This document shows, in pieces, positions 27,083 to 35,229 of a stretch of DNA of 64,000 bases (positions within the stretch are counted from its first letter, which is position 1; every line of letters begins with the position of its first letter). This stretch comes from Actinomycetes bacterium (GTDB lineage: Bacteria; Actinomycetota; Acidimicrobiia; Acidimicrobiales; Acidimicrobiaceae). The translations under genes were made by a program, and so were the position numbers. The notes below the pieces were generated by a model that was given only the letters and a program-made list of their open reading frames with translations, searched no databases and had not been told where the DNA came from. The stretch is taken from assembly GCA_021803345.1 (NCBI GenBank), contig JAJZLS010000038.1, forward strand, positions 1 to 64,000. Reading direction: 5' to 3'.

Positions 27083-28060
27083 TTACTCTCCTAGATCACT
27101 GAGGGAAAACCAGGATTTACCTGGAACCAGAGGCGCTGACTCAAATGCTTTTTGGGCTTCCGAGAGGGTATATTTTCCCTGAATTATGCGTGATAGACCT
27201 TTGGGTGCATCTGAAATCGTGGAACTGAAATCCTGCGGGTGGTCATATATCATCGATCCGACGATGCTTAGCCTGCGCCTTACGATATCGGTTGAGATCA
27301 CGTTGGCTGGCTCCGTACCCAGGCCAATGACCGCAATTTTTGCACCCGGGGCAGAAAGTGAAATAGCTGTTTCAAACCCAACCGCGGTACCCGACGTTTC
27401 AAATATTCTGTCAAAACTTTCCATTGAGCCAGGAAGGTGCTTGTGAGCTCCAATGCTCTCGGCTAATTCACTCCTCTCCGCATGGGGCTCAACAAAGGAC
27501 ACCTCGATACCTTTTATCGATAGTAAATTGATGAGCATTAAACCGGTCGATCCTGCACCGATGACAAGGCAACGGTGATCCAGCTCTGTATTAGTCCGGC
27601 GCATTGCAGCAACTCCAACGGTTAGAGGCTCAAGGCATACCAGCTCCTCCAAGGAGAGATAATCTGGCGCCTTCCAAGCGAAAGGGTCGGGGACAACGGC
27701 ATACTCCGACAATAGACCGGGTACCTCCATGCCAACAATCACTCGATTTAGGCAACCTGATGTGACACCAGCTCGACATGGCGGACAGTTAAAGCAACAG
27801 TAATTTGGCTCGATTACCACCTTCTCGCCAATAACTCTACCCTTGACATCCTCGCCAATACCAGCTATCTCGCCAACGCCTTCATGACCCATTATCCATG
27901 GATACGATGGCACCTTTCGGTGCCCTTCAAATACACTGAGGTCACTTCCGCAAATCCCGACCCCTAACATCTTTATTAATAATTCGTTTGAACCGAAGGT
28001 TGGAATCTCAGTCTCGATCACATTCACAGTACCCGGTGCAGTAAGTGCAAGCGCCTTCAT
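27083..28060 (-). CDS. Zinc-dependent alcohol/polyol dehydrogenase (MDR family)
   Basis: 325 residues of the medium-chain dehydrogenase/reductase family. Catalytic zinc ligands are in GICGSDLSVFEGH and MGHEGVGEIAG; the structural zinc lobe has Cys residues in NYCCFNCPPCRAGVTSGC. The Rossmann motif is VIGAGSTGLM. It oxidises a secondary alcohol, sugar or polyol with NAD(P), in the manner of sorbitol or threonine dehydrogenases. It lies between the aldehyde dehydrogenase (63 bp upstream) and the ThDP enzyme (2-bp spacing), so it is almost certainly in their operon and may produce the keto substrate of the ThDP enzyme. Confidence 0.9.
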   Translation of the reverse strand: MKALALTAPGTVNVIETEIPTFGSNELLIKMLGVGICGSDLSVFEGHRKVPSYPWIMGHEGVGEIAGIGEDVKGRVIGEKVVIEPNYCCFNCPPCRAGVTSGCLNRVIVGMEVPGLLSEYAVVPDPFAWKAPDYLSLEELVCLEPLTVGVAAMRRTNTELDHRCLVIGAGSTGLMLINLLSIKGIEVSFVEPHAERSELAESIGAHKHLPGSMESFDRIFETSGTAVGFETAISLSAPGAKIAVIGLGTEPANVISTDIVRRRLSIVGSMIYDHPQDFSSTISDAPKGLSRIIQGKYTLSEAQKAFESAPLVPGKSWFSLSDLGE

Positions 28061-28123
28061 CTGAAGTCCCTTTTCTTGGAGTCATGCAGTGATATGCCAT
28101 TGTGAATCTGGATTGAGTTCATC

Positions 28124-29596
28124 TCACTCGTCCCCCCAAAGCGAAATACCTCTCAGCATCATTGTCTTTATGTAGGTGTAGTCCTCGATCATGAAGCGGG
28201 GGGATTCCCTGCCTATACCAGAGTCCTTCACCCCACCAAATGGAACATGATCTAAACGATAATTAGAGGACCCGTTCACAATCAGTCCGCCGACTTCAAG
28301 TTCCCTAAACACCTTAAAAATGGCCTTGACGTCATTGGTAAAGATTCCCGCTTGTAGACCATAGTTGCTTTGGTTACACTCTGAGATGACCTCGTCAAGA
28401 GTATCAAACGGTATAACTACAACTAGGGCTCCGAACGCCTCCTCCTTGACCACCTTTGAGTCTTTTGGTGGCCTTACTACAACAGTTGGGACAACGGTTG
28501 CTTGGTGTCGTTGAGCACCTGTTGTGATGGTTGCTCCATTGGCTCTTGCCTCTCCAACCCAATCAATTATTCGAGAGGCAGCAGTAACGTCCACCATGGA
28601 ACCAATGTCAGTAGTAGGATCTAGGGGATCTCCCACCTTCAACCTTTGCACTTGAGAAGTTAATATCGATGAAAAGCTGTCTATAACCGAGGAGTGAACA
28701 TAGATCCTTTGAACCGAGATGCAGCTTTGTCCAGAATTGGAAAATCCAGTTTTAGCACAATTCGCTGCCGCATTATCCAAATCCGCGTCGGCTAGCACGA
28801 TTGTGGCCGCATTGCCACCGAGTTCTAGAACGAGCCTTTTGGGACCGGCGGTTCTGGCTACAGCTGCTCCAGCTTTGGCAGAACCTGTAAAGGAAATAGC
28901 TGCCACCACCTCAGAAGCCGAAAGTGCCGACCCAACCTCCACTCCACCGTTTAGAATCTGCACAGCCTGAAATGGCATCCCGGCTTCTAGAAGCACTTTA
29001 ACGATAGCAGCAGAAGAAGCCGGAGCCTGAGGAGGAGGCTTTACCAAAGTGGTATTTCCCGCTGCATACGAGGCCCCCAACTTGTGTGCCAGCAAGTTAG
29101 CCGGGGCGTTAAAAGGTGTAATTGTAAGCACAACCCCGACCGGAGCTCGATAGGTTAGTGCAGTGGTTCCGCTACCCCTCTCCCATCCTTCAGCACCTAG
29201 CAGCTCCCCACCGAGTCTTCTAGCTTCCGAAGCGCAAATTGCAAAAGTGTCTGCAACCCGGACTATCTCACCGATGCTATCCTTGAGGGGCTTACCAAGC
29301 TCAAGCGCAAGTAACTTTGCAAGCTCCTCTGATCGGGAAGTGGCGAGAAATGCTGCTCTTTCAAGTACCTCTGCCCGCTCAAATGGCTTAGTATTAGCAA
29401 TTACCTTGCTGTACTCTTTTGCCAGCTGCAAAGCTCTTTGTATCTGTCCGGCATTGGCAGTAGTAGATCTAGAGACAACCTGATTCAGAAACGGGCCTAT
29501 GCGGTCTTCAAACTCGGGACCTGTTATCCACTCCCCCCCAATGAAAAGCGGCGCCTCCAATACTTGTTCAATTACACCACTCGAAGTTTCAGTCAT
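28124..29596 (-). CDS. NAD(P)-dependent aldehyde dehydrogenase
   Basis: 490 residues, typical aldehyde dehydrogenase length. The general-base Glu is in LVLELGGNAATIVL and the nucleophilic Cys in FSNSGQSCISVQRIYVH. VVLTITPFNAPANLLAHK and FGGVKDSGIGRE complete the family pattern; the sequence is nearest to the lactaldehyde/glyceraldehyde-type branch. It oxidises an aldehyde to the acid. As first gene of the minus-strand run, its promoter region faces that of iclR, and a perfect palindrome lies 18 bp before its start codon, so it is the most likely direct target of that regulator. Confidence 0.92.
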   Translation of the reverse strand: MTETSSGVIEQVLEAPLFIGGEWITGPEFEDRIGPFLNQVVSRSTTANAGQIQRALQLAKEYSKVIANTKPFERAEVLERAAFLATSRSEELAKLLALELGKPLKDSIGEIVRVADTFAICASEARRLGGELLGAEGWERGSGTTALTYRAPVGVVLTITPFNAPANLLAHKLGASYAAGNTTLVKPPPQAPASSAAIVKVLLEAGMPFQAVQILNGGVEVGSALSASEVVAAISFTGSAKAGAAVARTAGPKRLVLELGGNAATIVLADADLDNAAANCAKTGFSNSGQSCISVQRIYVHSSVIDSFSSILTSQVQRLKVGDPLDPTTDIGSMVDVTAASRIIDWVGEARANGATITTGAQRHQATVVPTVVVRPPKDSKVVKEEAFGALVVVIPFDTLDEVISECNQSNYGLQAGIFTNDVKAIFKVFRELEVGGLIVNGSSNYRLDHVPFGGVKDSGIGRESPRFMIEDYTYIKTMMLRGISLWGDE

Positions 29597-29613
29597 ACCT
29601 AATTCCCCTCGGC

Positions 29614-29632
29614 TATTCCACTAGATGGAATA
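29614..29632. promoter_or_regulatory. Palindromic operator candidate before the aldehyde dehydrogenase gene
   Basis: Perfect 7-bp arms TATTCCA (29614-29620) and TGGAATA (29626-29632) around ctaga, 18 bp upstream of the aldehyde dehydrogenase ATG. The position suits repression by the divergently encoded IclR protein. Confidence 0.65.
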
Positions 29633-29667
29633 TATGAACCGTCTGCTAGCATCATAGTAGCATACTA

Positions 29668-29775
29668 CACTGTGGAATCAGTCACGCCACATATATTTCA
29701 AGTACCGGATTGATTACCTCAATTCTGGATTATATTCCATAGTATGAAATTGTCACCCCACACTGTGGATTATAT
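29668..29775. promoter_or_regulatory. Repeat-rich divergent promoter region (second operator cluster)
   Basis: Contains a 17-bp imperfect palindrome, ATTCCATA-G-TATGAAAT (29734-29750, one mismatched pair), and two direct-repeat pairs: CACTGTGGA at 29668 and 29761, and TGGATTATAT at 29726 and 29766 (40 bp apart, near four helical turns). It shares the half-site ATTCCA/TGGAAT with the palindrome at 29614. Probably several IclR-dimer sites serving both directions. Confidence 0.6.
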
Positions 29776-29875
29776 AGTAGAATTATGAATTATCTACAAA
29801 ATATCTAAATTTGTTTTAAAGAACGAGTGGCAACAGGCTACTAAGAGTGAGCTATCAAGGGGGCGGATAAAGAGT

Positions 29876-30709
29876 ATGGAAAACCAGCAGAAGATTTCAT
29901 CCGACAAAAGTGGCAGCGATCATAGCAGTGTAAGAAGTGTTATGAGGGCACTCGACATTCTGGCACTATTAAATGAAGAACGGACGGCACTAAATATTCG
30001 AGACACCTCAGCCGAGACAGGCCTGCCAAAAACTACAGTGCTTCGACTACTTCAAACACTTGAACAAGCAGGACTTTTATGGGGACTTGGGGGAGGTCAG
30101 TATGTACCAGGCCCTGCATTGCTTAGGTGGGCGAGAATAGCGGACGAAACGTGGATGTTCCCGCCAGAATTTAAAGATGTGTTGTTTGAACTATCACAGA
30201 CAGCACGCGAGACGGCAAATGTATATGTCAGAAAAGGATTGAAAAGAATTTGCATTGCTCAAGCCGCCGGTCCTCAGAGTCTGCGACACGTAATCAAAGT
30301 GGGTGATGAACTTCCACTTTGGGCAGGAGCAGCTTCGAAAATATTACTGGTAAATGTTCCAAAAACCTTCCTTGAAAAGGTGGCAATCGATTCCCCTAAA
30401 GGAATGGAACATCTGACCGCGTTACAGCAATCAATAAGTGAGGCAGGTAAAAACGGCTGGGCGGTAAGTCATGCCGAGAGAGATGATGGAGTGTCTGCTG
30501 TGGCTGTTCCCCTATTGGGAAGTGACGGCAGATGCATAGCTGCCCTCTCACTCTCCGGACCCTCTTCTCGCTTTAGCGAGGACCGTATCGCTGTCTTCAT
30601 CGAACAGCTGAAAAAGTCAGCACAGAAAATATCTGCCTTCACCAACGGAGGGTTGAGGACGCGCCACGTGGCGCTGTCGAATCTAAGCAATAATCAAGGA
30701 GATAAATAA
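29876..30709 (+). CDS. IclR family transcriptional regulator
   Basis: 277 residues. The N-terminal winged helix-turn-helix (about 18-80) has SVRSVMRALDILALLNEE and DTSAETGLPKTTVLRLLQTL. The C-terminal effector domain (about 100-260) has LWAGAASKILL, AVSHAERDDGVSAVAVPLL and AALSLSGPSSRF, all typical of IclR. Members sense small organic acids and repress or activate adjacent catabolic operons. It is divergent from the aldehyde dehydrogenase run, and its stop codon overlaps the start of the CoA-transferase gene (TAATG), so regulator and two enzymes are one operon. The palindromes at 29614-29632 and 29734-29750 are its likely sites. Confidence 0.92.
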   Translation: MENQQKISSDKSGSDHSSVRSVMRALDILALLNEERTALNIRDTSAETGLPKTTVLRLLQTLEQAGLLWGLGGGQYVPGPALLRWARIADETWMFPPEFKDVLFELSQTARETANVYVRKGLKRICIAQAAGPQSLRHVIKVGDELPLWAGAASKILLVNVPKTFLEKVAIDSPKGMEHLTALQQSISEAGKNGWAVSHAERDDGVSAVAVPLLGSDGRCIAALSLSGPSSRFSEDRIAVFIEQLKKSAQKISAFTNGGLRTRHVALSNLSNNQGDK

Positions 30710-31908
30710 TGAATTCCGGGCCTCTCAGCGGCATAAGGGTATTGGATCTAACCAACGTCCTTGCTGGTCCATACTGTAGCTATCAGTTACTTCTATTCGG
30801 TGCAGATGTGATTAAAGTGGAAATGCCCAAAAATGGCGACCTGGCCAGACAACTGGGAGCAGATCCGCAGCTAAATAGCGAGAGGCTTGGAGCGTCATTC
30901 TTAGCGCAGAACGCTGGTAAAAAATCAATCGAACTGGACCTTAAAGACTCTTCAGGCAAAGACGAGTTTCGCCAGCTGGTGAAACATGCTGATGTCGTGA
31001 TAGAAAACTTTCGTCCAGGAGTGATGCAAAGGTTGGGATTCGGTTGGGAGACTCTCCATCAGCTAAATTCAAAGCTTATCTACTGTGCAATATCAGGATT
31101 TGGCCAAAACGGTCCGATGAGCAATCGTCCGGCGTATGACCAAATTATTCAAGGCTTAGCCGGAATCATGAGCGTAACCGGCACCGAGGAGCTTGCACCG
31201 CTAAGGGCAGGATTTCCGGTGTGCGACACGATTGGAGGGCTTGGCGCTGCTATGGCAATATCAGCAGCCTTAGCCGGCAGAGTGAATTCAGGTCAGGGTT
31301 GTTTCCTGGATGTATCAATGCTTGAAACCTCAGTTTCCGCCATGGGATGGGCAGTATCCAACTACCTCATCACAGGGCAGCCACCCAGTCCAATGGGAAA
31401 TGACAACGCCACTGCTGCCCCTTCAGGAGCATTTCCAACAGCTTCGGGACTTTTAAACATTGCCGCCAACAAGCAGGAGCAGTTCGAAATCTTGTCCAAT
31501 GCCATTGGCATGCCAGAACTAATCAATGATGCAAGATTCAAAAACTCAGAAATGAGAAAAATAAACCGAGAGACTATTAACCAAGAAGTGGCTAAAGGTC
31601 TAAGCAGAAAGCCAGCTGCTGAATGGGAAGAAATACTATCTTCACTTGGGGTTCCTGCGGCCCGCGTTCTGAGTGTACCTGAAATGGTTCAGTTGGAACA
31701 GCTTAAATACAGAAGATTCTTCACTGAGCTTCCATTTCCCAATCACCCGGAAACAACTCTGAAAATAAGCGGAAATGGAATATGGATAGACGGCCATCCC
31801 CTTGCAGCCACATCTCCGCCACCGACCCTCGGACAGCACAACAAGGAAATATTCGAGTCCTTGCTTGCCGAACCTGCTACTGGTTGCCAACAGAAAGAGG
31901 TCAGATAA
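30709..31908 (+). CDS. CaiB/BaiF family (class III) CoA-transferase
   Basis: 399 residues. The N-terminal LDLTNVLAGPYCSYQLLLFGADVIKVE is a family hallmark (seen here as VLDLTNVLAGPYCS and ADVIKVEMP), followed by KSIELDLKDSSGK, VIENFRPGVMQRLGFGW and CAISGFGQNGP. The catalytic Asp is about 173 in GFPVCDTIGGLGAAM. These enzymes move CoA from an acyl-CoA, often succinyl-CoA, to a carboxylic acid such as carnitine, oxalate, mesaconate or a hydroxy-diacid. Start and iclR stop overlap as TAATG; the next gene starts one base after this one stops. The tight pairing suggests the product thioester is handed to the citryl-CoA-lyase-like enzyme. Confidence 0.92.
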   Translation: MNSGPLSGIRVLDLTNVLAGPYCSYQLLLFGADVIKVEMPKNGDLARQLGADPQLNSERLGASFLAQNAGKKSIELDLKDSSGKDEFRQLVKHADVVIENFRPGVMQRLGFGWETLHQLNSKLIYCAISGFGQNGPMSNRPAYDQIIQGLAGIMSVTGTEELAPLRAGFPVCDTIGGLGAAMAISAALAGRVNSGQGCFLDVSMLETSVSAMGWAVSNYLITGQPPSPMGNDNATAAPSGAFPTASGLLNIAANKQEQFEILSNAIGMPELINDARFKNSEMRKINRETINQEVAKGLSRKPAAEWEEILSSLGVPAARVLSVPEMVQLEQLKYRRFFTELPFPNHPETTLKISGNGIWIDGHPLAATSPPPTLGQHNKEIFESLLAEPATGCQQKEVR

Positions 31909-31909
31909 T

Positions 31910-32728
31910 ATGGCTGGGCCGAGTGCGGAAGAGGTAATAAAGGCTTCGGCGGATTGGTGGGCCACCGAAATCTCTGAGATAAAGCCAGGTATCATAAATT
32001 TAAGAGGCCACAGAATTGCTGAGCTTATTGAGAACTGGGACTTTGTCTCAGTGATTTGGCTGATGACAAAGGGTACGGCTCCCACCAAGTACCAGTCCAG
32101 ATTGCTCACTGCAGCCATGGTGGCCTCGGTTGACCATGGTCCCCAGGCCCCATCAATTGCATCAGCAAGAATGGCGATCACCTGCGGAATTGGGATCAAC
32201 AATGCTGTGGCGACGGGGATAAACCTTCTAGGAGACACACATGGGGGAGCAGGACAACAGTGCGTCGAGCTGCTTCAGCAAATCCGATCACAGGAAATGG
32301 CTGGGATAGAGACCCAGCAAGCTATTTCCAACTCGGTGTCAAAATGGAAAGAGCGTTCCAAATTTATTCCCGGTTTTGGCCATAGGTTCCACCCAGTTGA
32401 CCCAAGAAGGCGTCCCTTGCTTGACCTTGTAGATGAAGCCGTTGCCAACCGGGCTATTGAAGGTCATTTCATCAAAATAGCAAGGCATCTGGAGCAATTC
32501 ATAAATGAGGGTAGGGACAAGCCAATTCCAATGAATATCGATGGTGCAACCGCAATCATTTATGCGGAACTTGGGATTGAGCCGGAACTCGCCCGGGGAC
32601 TGTTTTGCCTAAGCCGAGGAGTTGGAATTCTCTCCCATGCGTGGGAAGAATCAAAGGGCGGAAAACGCATTAAAGGTCCCATGCCAACTACCATCCTTCC
32701 CAGCTATATTGGTCCAGAGGTGAAATAA
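31910..32728 (+). CDS. Citryl-CoA lyase-like (citrate synthase superfamily, short form)
   Basis: 272 residues from the ATG at 31910, which overlaps nothing and lies one base after the CoA-transferase stop. The protein lacks the N-terminal domain of true citrate synthases and matches the short citryl-CoA lyase type, like the C-terminal lyase part of ATP-citrate lyase. Conserved elements: DHGPQAPSIASARMA, GDTHGGAGQQC, FGHRFHPVDPRRRP (catalytic His region), NIDGATAIIYAELGI (catalytic Asp) and CLSRGVGILSHAWEE. It would cleave a 3-hydroxy-3-carboxyacyl-CoA to an acyl-CoA and a 2-oxoacid, or run in reverse. With the adjacent CoA-transferase this makes an 'activate then cleave' pair; the substrate need not be citrate. 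Confidence 0.82.
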   Translation: MAGPSAEEVIKASADWWATEISEIKPGIINLRGHRIAELIENWDFVSVIWLMTKGTAPTKYQSRLLTAAMVASVDHGPQAPSIASARMAITCGIGINNAVATGINLLGDTHGGAGQQCVELLQQIRSQEMAGIETQQAISNSVSKWKERSKFIPGFGHRFHPVDPRRRPLLDLVDEAVANRAIEGHFIKIARHLEQFINEGRDKPIPMNIDGATAIIYAELGIEPELARGLFCLSRGVGILSHAWEESKGGKRIKGPMPTTILPSYIGPEVK

Positions 32729-33093
32729 GCATCGACGCCATCTAAACAACGAGTATTTCTTTGATTTTAGTATTTACTTGAAGACCAGGACAGTCTCGGA
32801 GCAGTAGGGGTGACCATCGCTTTCGAACCTAATTGACAAGTACCGACCCCTTCACAAAATAAGGTTGATCGAAAATCTCATCCCCTGGTAGAAATATTTG
32901 AAATACCCCATAGCGACATGGCCATCTTTATAGCGTCATTCCTCGCCAACACTAAAATAATACCCGCTGACTACACGACGTCTAAAGATTGGGCCGCATG
33001 AAACAGCAGTTCAATAATGCGCAACTTATTTGGTGGCTACTGTATGCCGATTGCACATATTTGCGGGTGACGACCTGTAACGACCAGTGATTG
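32729..33093. other. Intergenic region after the citryl-CoA lyase-like gene
   Basis: 365 bp between the end of the IclR operon and the end of the leftward regulator gene. AT-rich; no frame with a ribosome-binding site and no convincing hairpin-plus-T-run terminator was found. Confidence 0.4.
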
Positions 33094-33354
33094 CTACATG
33101 GCGGTGACCACCACCTCAAGAGAATCTCCCCCAGGTGGAAGATTGGAAGGGAAGAGGTCTGATACTGAAACTGACAACGCACGCGCAAGCTTGGCTTTCG
33201 TTCGCTCCGAAGGAGCAACGCCTTTTCGTTCAATCTGATGGATCGTCCAGGAGCTTACCCCGGACAACTGCGAAAGCTTCACCTGCGAAATAGAACGCTG
33301 GAGCCTTGCTAAACGCAACGAGTCACCCCAACTGGTAGGCACAAAGGTGATCAT
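33094..33354 (-). CDS. Xre-family helix-turn-helix regulator (86 aa)
   Basis: 86 residues, essentially one Cro/CI-type DNA-binding domain: LRLARLQRSISQVKLSQLSG (helices 1-2), VSSWTIHQIERKG (recognition helix) and PSERTKAKLARALSVSVSDLF. No second domain beyond a short tail. On the minus strand a TAATAT element (33362-33367) ends 7 nt before the ATG and no Shine-Dalgarno sequence exists, so the mRNA is probably leaderless. A perfect palindrome directly upstream of that element may be its own operator. It is divergent from a second HTH gene 97 bp away. Confidence 0.8.
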   Translation of the reverse strand: MITFVPTSWGDSLRLARLQRSISQVKLSQLSGVSSWTIHQIERKGVAPSERTKAKLARALSVSVSDLFPSNLPPGGDSLEVVVTAM

Positions 33355-33367
33355 AAACTTTATATTA

Positions 33368-33383
33368 GCACGCCCGTGCGTGC
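33368..33383. promoter_or_regulatory. Palindrome between two divergent HTH regulators
   Basis: Perfect arms GCACGC (33368-33373) and GCGTGC (33378-33383) with a CCGT spacer. It abuts the putative -10 element of the 86-residue regulator gene and lies 68 bp before the start of the divergent 125-residue gene, a good place for shared auto-regulation. Confidence 0.6.
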
Positions 33384-33451
33384 GTACCTAGTGCAGAACT
33401 AAAAAAAAGCGTACTTGCCCCCGTAATCTATGAGTAGATAAAGGGAGGGAA

Positions 33452-33829
33452 ATGAACGCCCAGGAAACATTCGCAAAAGTAATAAGGGATCAAATACTTG
33501 CAGCCGGATATAGCTATAAGAAATTTGGCGATGCTCTTGGATCAATTCCCCACCAAACAGTTAGCCGCTGGGTCAACGCACGCGGGCTTCCTGATTTTGA
33601 CCGCCTTGCACCAATAGCAAAGACTTTGCAGATTGACTACCAGGATCTTTATGCCCTCTGGGTAGCTGCGGTATCGGAGCGGGGACGAAGAATTGCTGGT
33701 GAGCCGGTTGAATCCATCAACTCTCAAATGATGGAGGATTTGCCATCAACCAGATCGGAAATCCTTGAAATCAAATTGAGAATGGAGCAGCTGGAAAATG
33801 AACTCAGAAGACTCAATAGGAAAGATTAG
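33452..33829 (+). CDS. Helix-turn-helix protein with C-terminal coiled coil (125 aa)
   Basis: 125 residues. Residues about 18-70 form an Xre-like HTH (YSYKKFGDALG, HQTVSRWVNARGLPDFD, LAPIAKTLQIDYQDLYALW). Residues about 97-125 are a charged heptad-like helix (EIKLRMEQLENELRRL) likely to dimerise. The start has the strong purine-rich site AAAGGGAGGG. It is divergent from the 86-residue regulator and convergent with the GT87 gene, whose stop lies 5 bp away. The regulated genes are unknown; it may act with or against its divergent neighbour. Confidence 0.8.
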   Translation: MNAQETFAKVIRDQILAAGYSYKKFGDALGSIPHQTVSRWVNARGLPDFDRLAPIAKTLQIDYQDLYALWVAAVSERGRRIAGEPVESINSQMMEDLPSTRSEILEIKLRMEQLENELRRLNRKD

Positions 33830-33834
33830 ACCAC

Positions 33835-35160
33835 CTAAACGATCGCGCTATTATCGTCAAGAGACGAGTTTTCGCCAGCAACCAGCAATTTCGGTTGGTT
33901 CCGGTCTTGATCTTGTTTGACGAACATCAGTCCCGGTACCGCCAACAATAACATATACTGCGTCAGCAGCAATGGAAACACAGCTGGGTAAAAAACAGTC
34001 GCCACCGCTACCAGCAAAAGTGAGCCCAACAAGAAAAGTAACATGCTGCTTCTTATATTTTCCTGAAGATAAAGCTTTATCCTGCAAAACAACTCACCAA
34101 AACCACCGCTTAGATGTACAACCAACGCAATCACTGCAGCTAGAACCAACACAATCTCAAAACCTTGCGCTCTGTCAGGCGTAGTGACTAACCACGAACA
34201 CAAGCTATAGCCAATTACTCCAGCTTTCTCGCCGAATAAAAGTAATCCAGCCACCCCGGCTAGCGGAAGATACGAAGTCCAAAGAATTGGAGTAATTATC
34301 AACGCCACCACCAGGGCCCCACCTAAAAGGAATTTCTCATTCTTAGAATCAAAATATAAGCGAAGAAATACAAGACCAATAACGATAGCGATCACCGCAA
34401 CTGCCACATCGGATCCGATAATTCCAAACCTAAGTGATCTGAATAAGGCGTTGGTGGAATAGCCTTTGACTCCCTCATGTTTTGCCAGGCGAGTCAATAA
34501 CCTGACATAACTGAGGACCGAAAGTGGACCCAGCCCAAAGCTGATCCACAACATGGCACCAAGTGCCACAGCCGCTGCCACCAGGGCCTTATACCGCCTT
34601 GATATCATCAGCCAAAGCAAAACGGGAATCAAGAACAACTTTGCAAATGCCACAAGCGCAACTGAGATGCCAAGCACAACAGCTTTTTCCCTATACCGCC
34701 ATCCAATGGCGACGCCCACCATAAATAGTGGATTCAAAGTACCAATTTGCCAAGCAACAATAGAAGTCGATGCCAGTAAAAACAGCAACAGCAAGGGCAA
34801 TCTTCGTACCCCCAAAAGCCAAAGAGCGGTGACAATAGAAACCAGAGACACTGCCACAAAGGCAAATTCGGCACCTTGGCGATCCAGCAATGTAAAAGGG
34901 GTGAACAGCCATGCTGCAAAGTATGGGTAAACGAAGCTTGATCCGGAATATACCGACGCACTCGATAGCGGAGGATATGGAGACCGGTTTTTCAGCACTA
35001 CATCAGCTGCTCGGTAAAAAACCAGAAAATCAGACTGGTTCACACGGGATTTGAAATACCACAAATACACGACAAATACCACAAGCGCTGCCACTTTCGG
35101 CACCGTAGAAGAATTGCGAGCTTTGGTCAACCAATGACGAGGGTTCATGTTTTCCAGCAA
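33835..35160 (-). CDS. GT87-family polyprenyl-phosphate-dependent membrane glycosyltransferase
   Basis: 441 residues with about 11-12 membrane helices. The first extracytoplasmic loop has the acidic motif SDFLVFYRAADVVLKNRSPYP followed by VYPYFAAWLF, as in GT-C mannosyltransferases of the GT87 (formerly DUF2029) family. Actinobacterial members add mannose or arabinose from polyprenyl-phosphate sugars to cell-envelope glycolipids. A polar C-terminal tail of about 25 residues (QDQDRNQPKLLV...) is cytoplasmic. It is 69 bp downstream of an unknown small gene on the same strand. Sugar and acceptor not predictable. Confidence 0.8.
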   Translation of the reverse strand: MLENMNPRHWLTKARNSSTVPKVAALVVFVVYLWYFKSRVNQSDFLVFYRAADVVLKNRSPYPPLSSASVYSGSSFVYPYFAAWLFTPFTLLDRQGAEFAFVAVSLVSIVTALWLLGVRRLPLLLLFLLASTSIVAWQIGTLNPLFMVGVAIGWRYREKAVVLGISVALVAFAKLFLIPVLLWLMISRRYKALVAAAVALGAMLWISFGLGPLSVLSYVRLLTRLAKHEGVKGYSTNALFRSLRFGIIGSDVAVAVIAIVIGLVFLRLYFDSKNEKFLLGGALVVALIITPILWTSYLPLAGVAGLLLFGEKAGVIGYSLCSWLVTTPDRAQGFEIVLVLAAVIALVVHLSGGFGELFCRIKLYLQENIRSSMLLFLLGSLLLVAVATVFYPAVFPLLLTQYMLLLAVPGLMFVKQDQDRNQPKLLVAGENSSLDDNSAIV

Positions 35161-35229
35161 ATACTAACCCTCGAAGACTTAACTGATTCTGAGAAAGACT
35201 ACCAGACAAAATAGCCAAAAACCCAGTTG

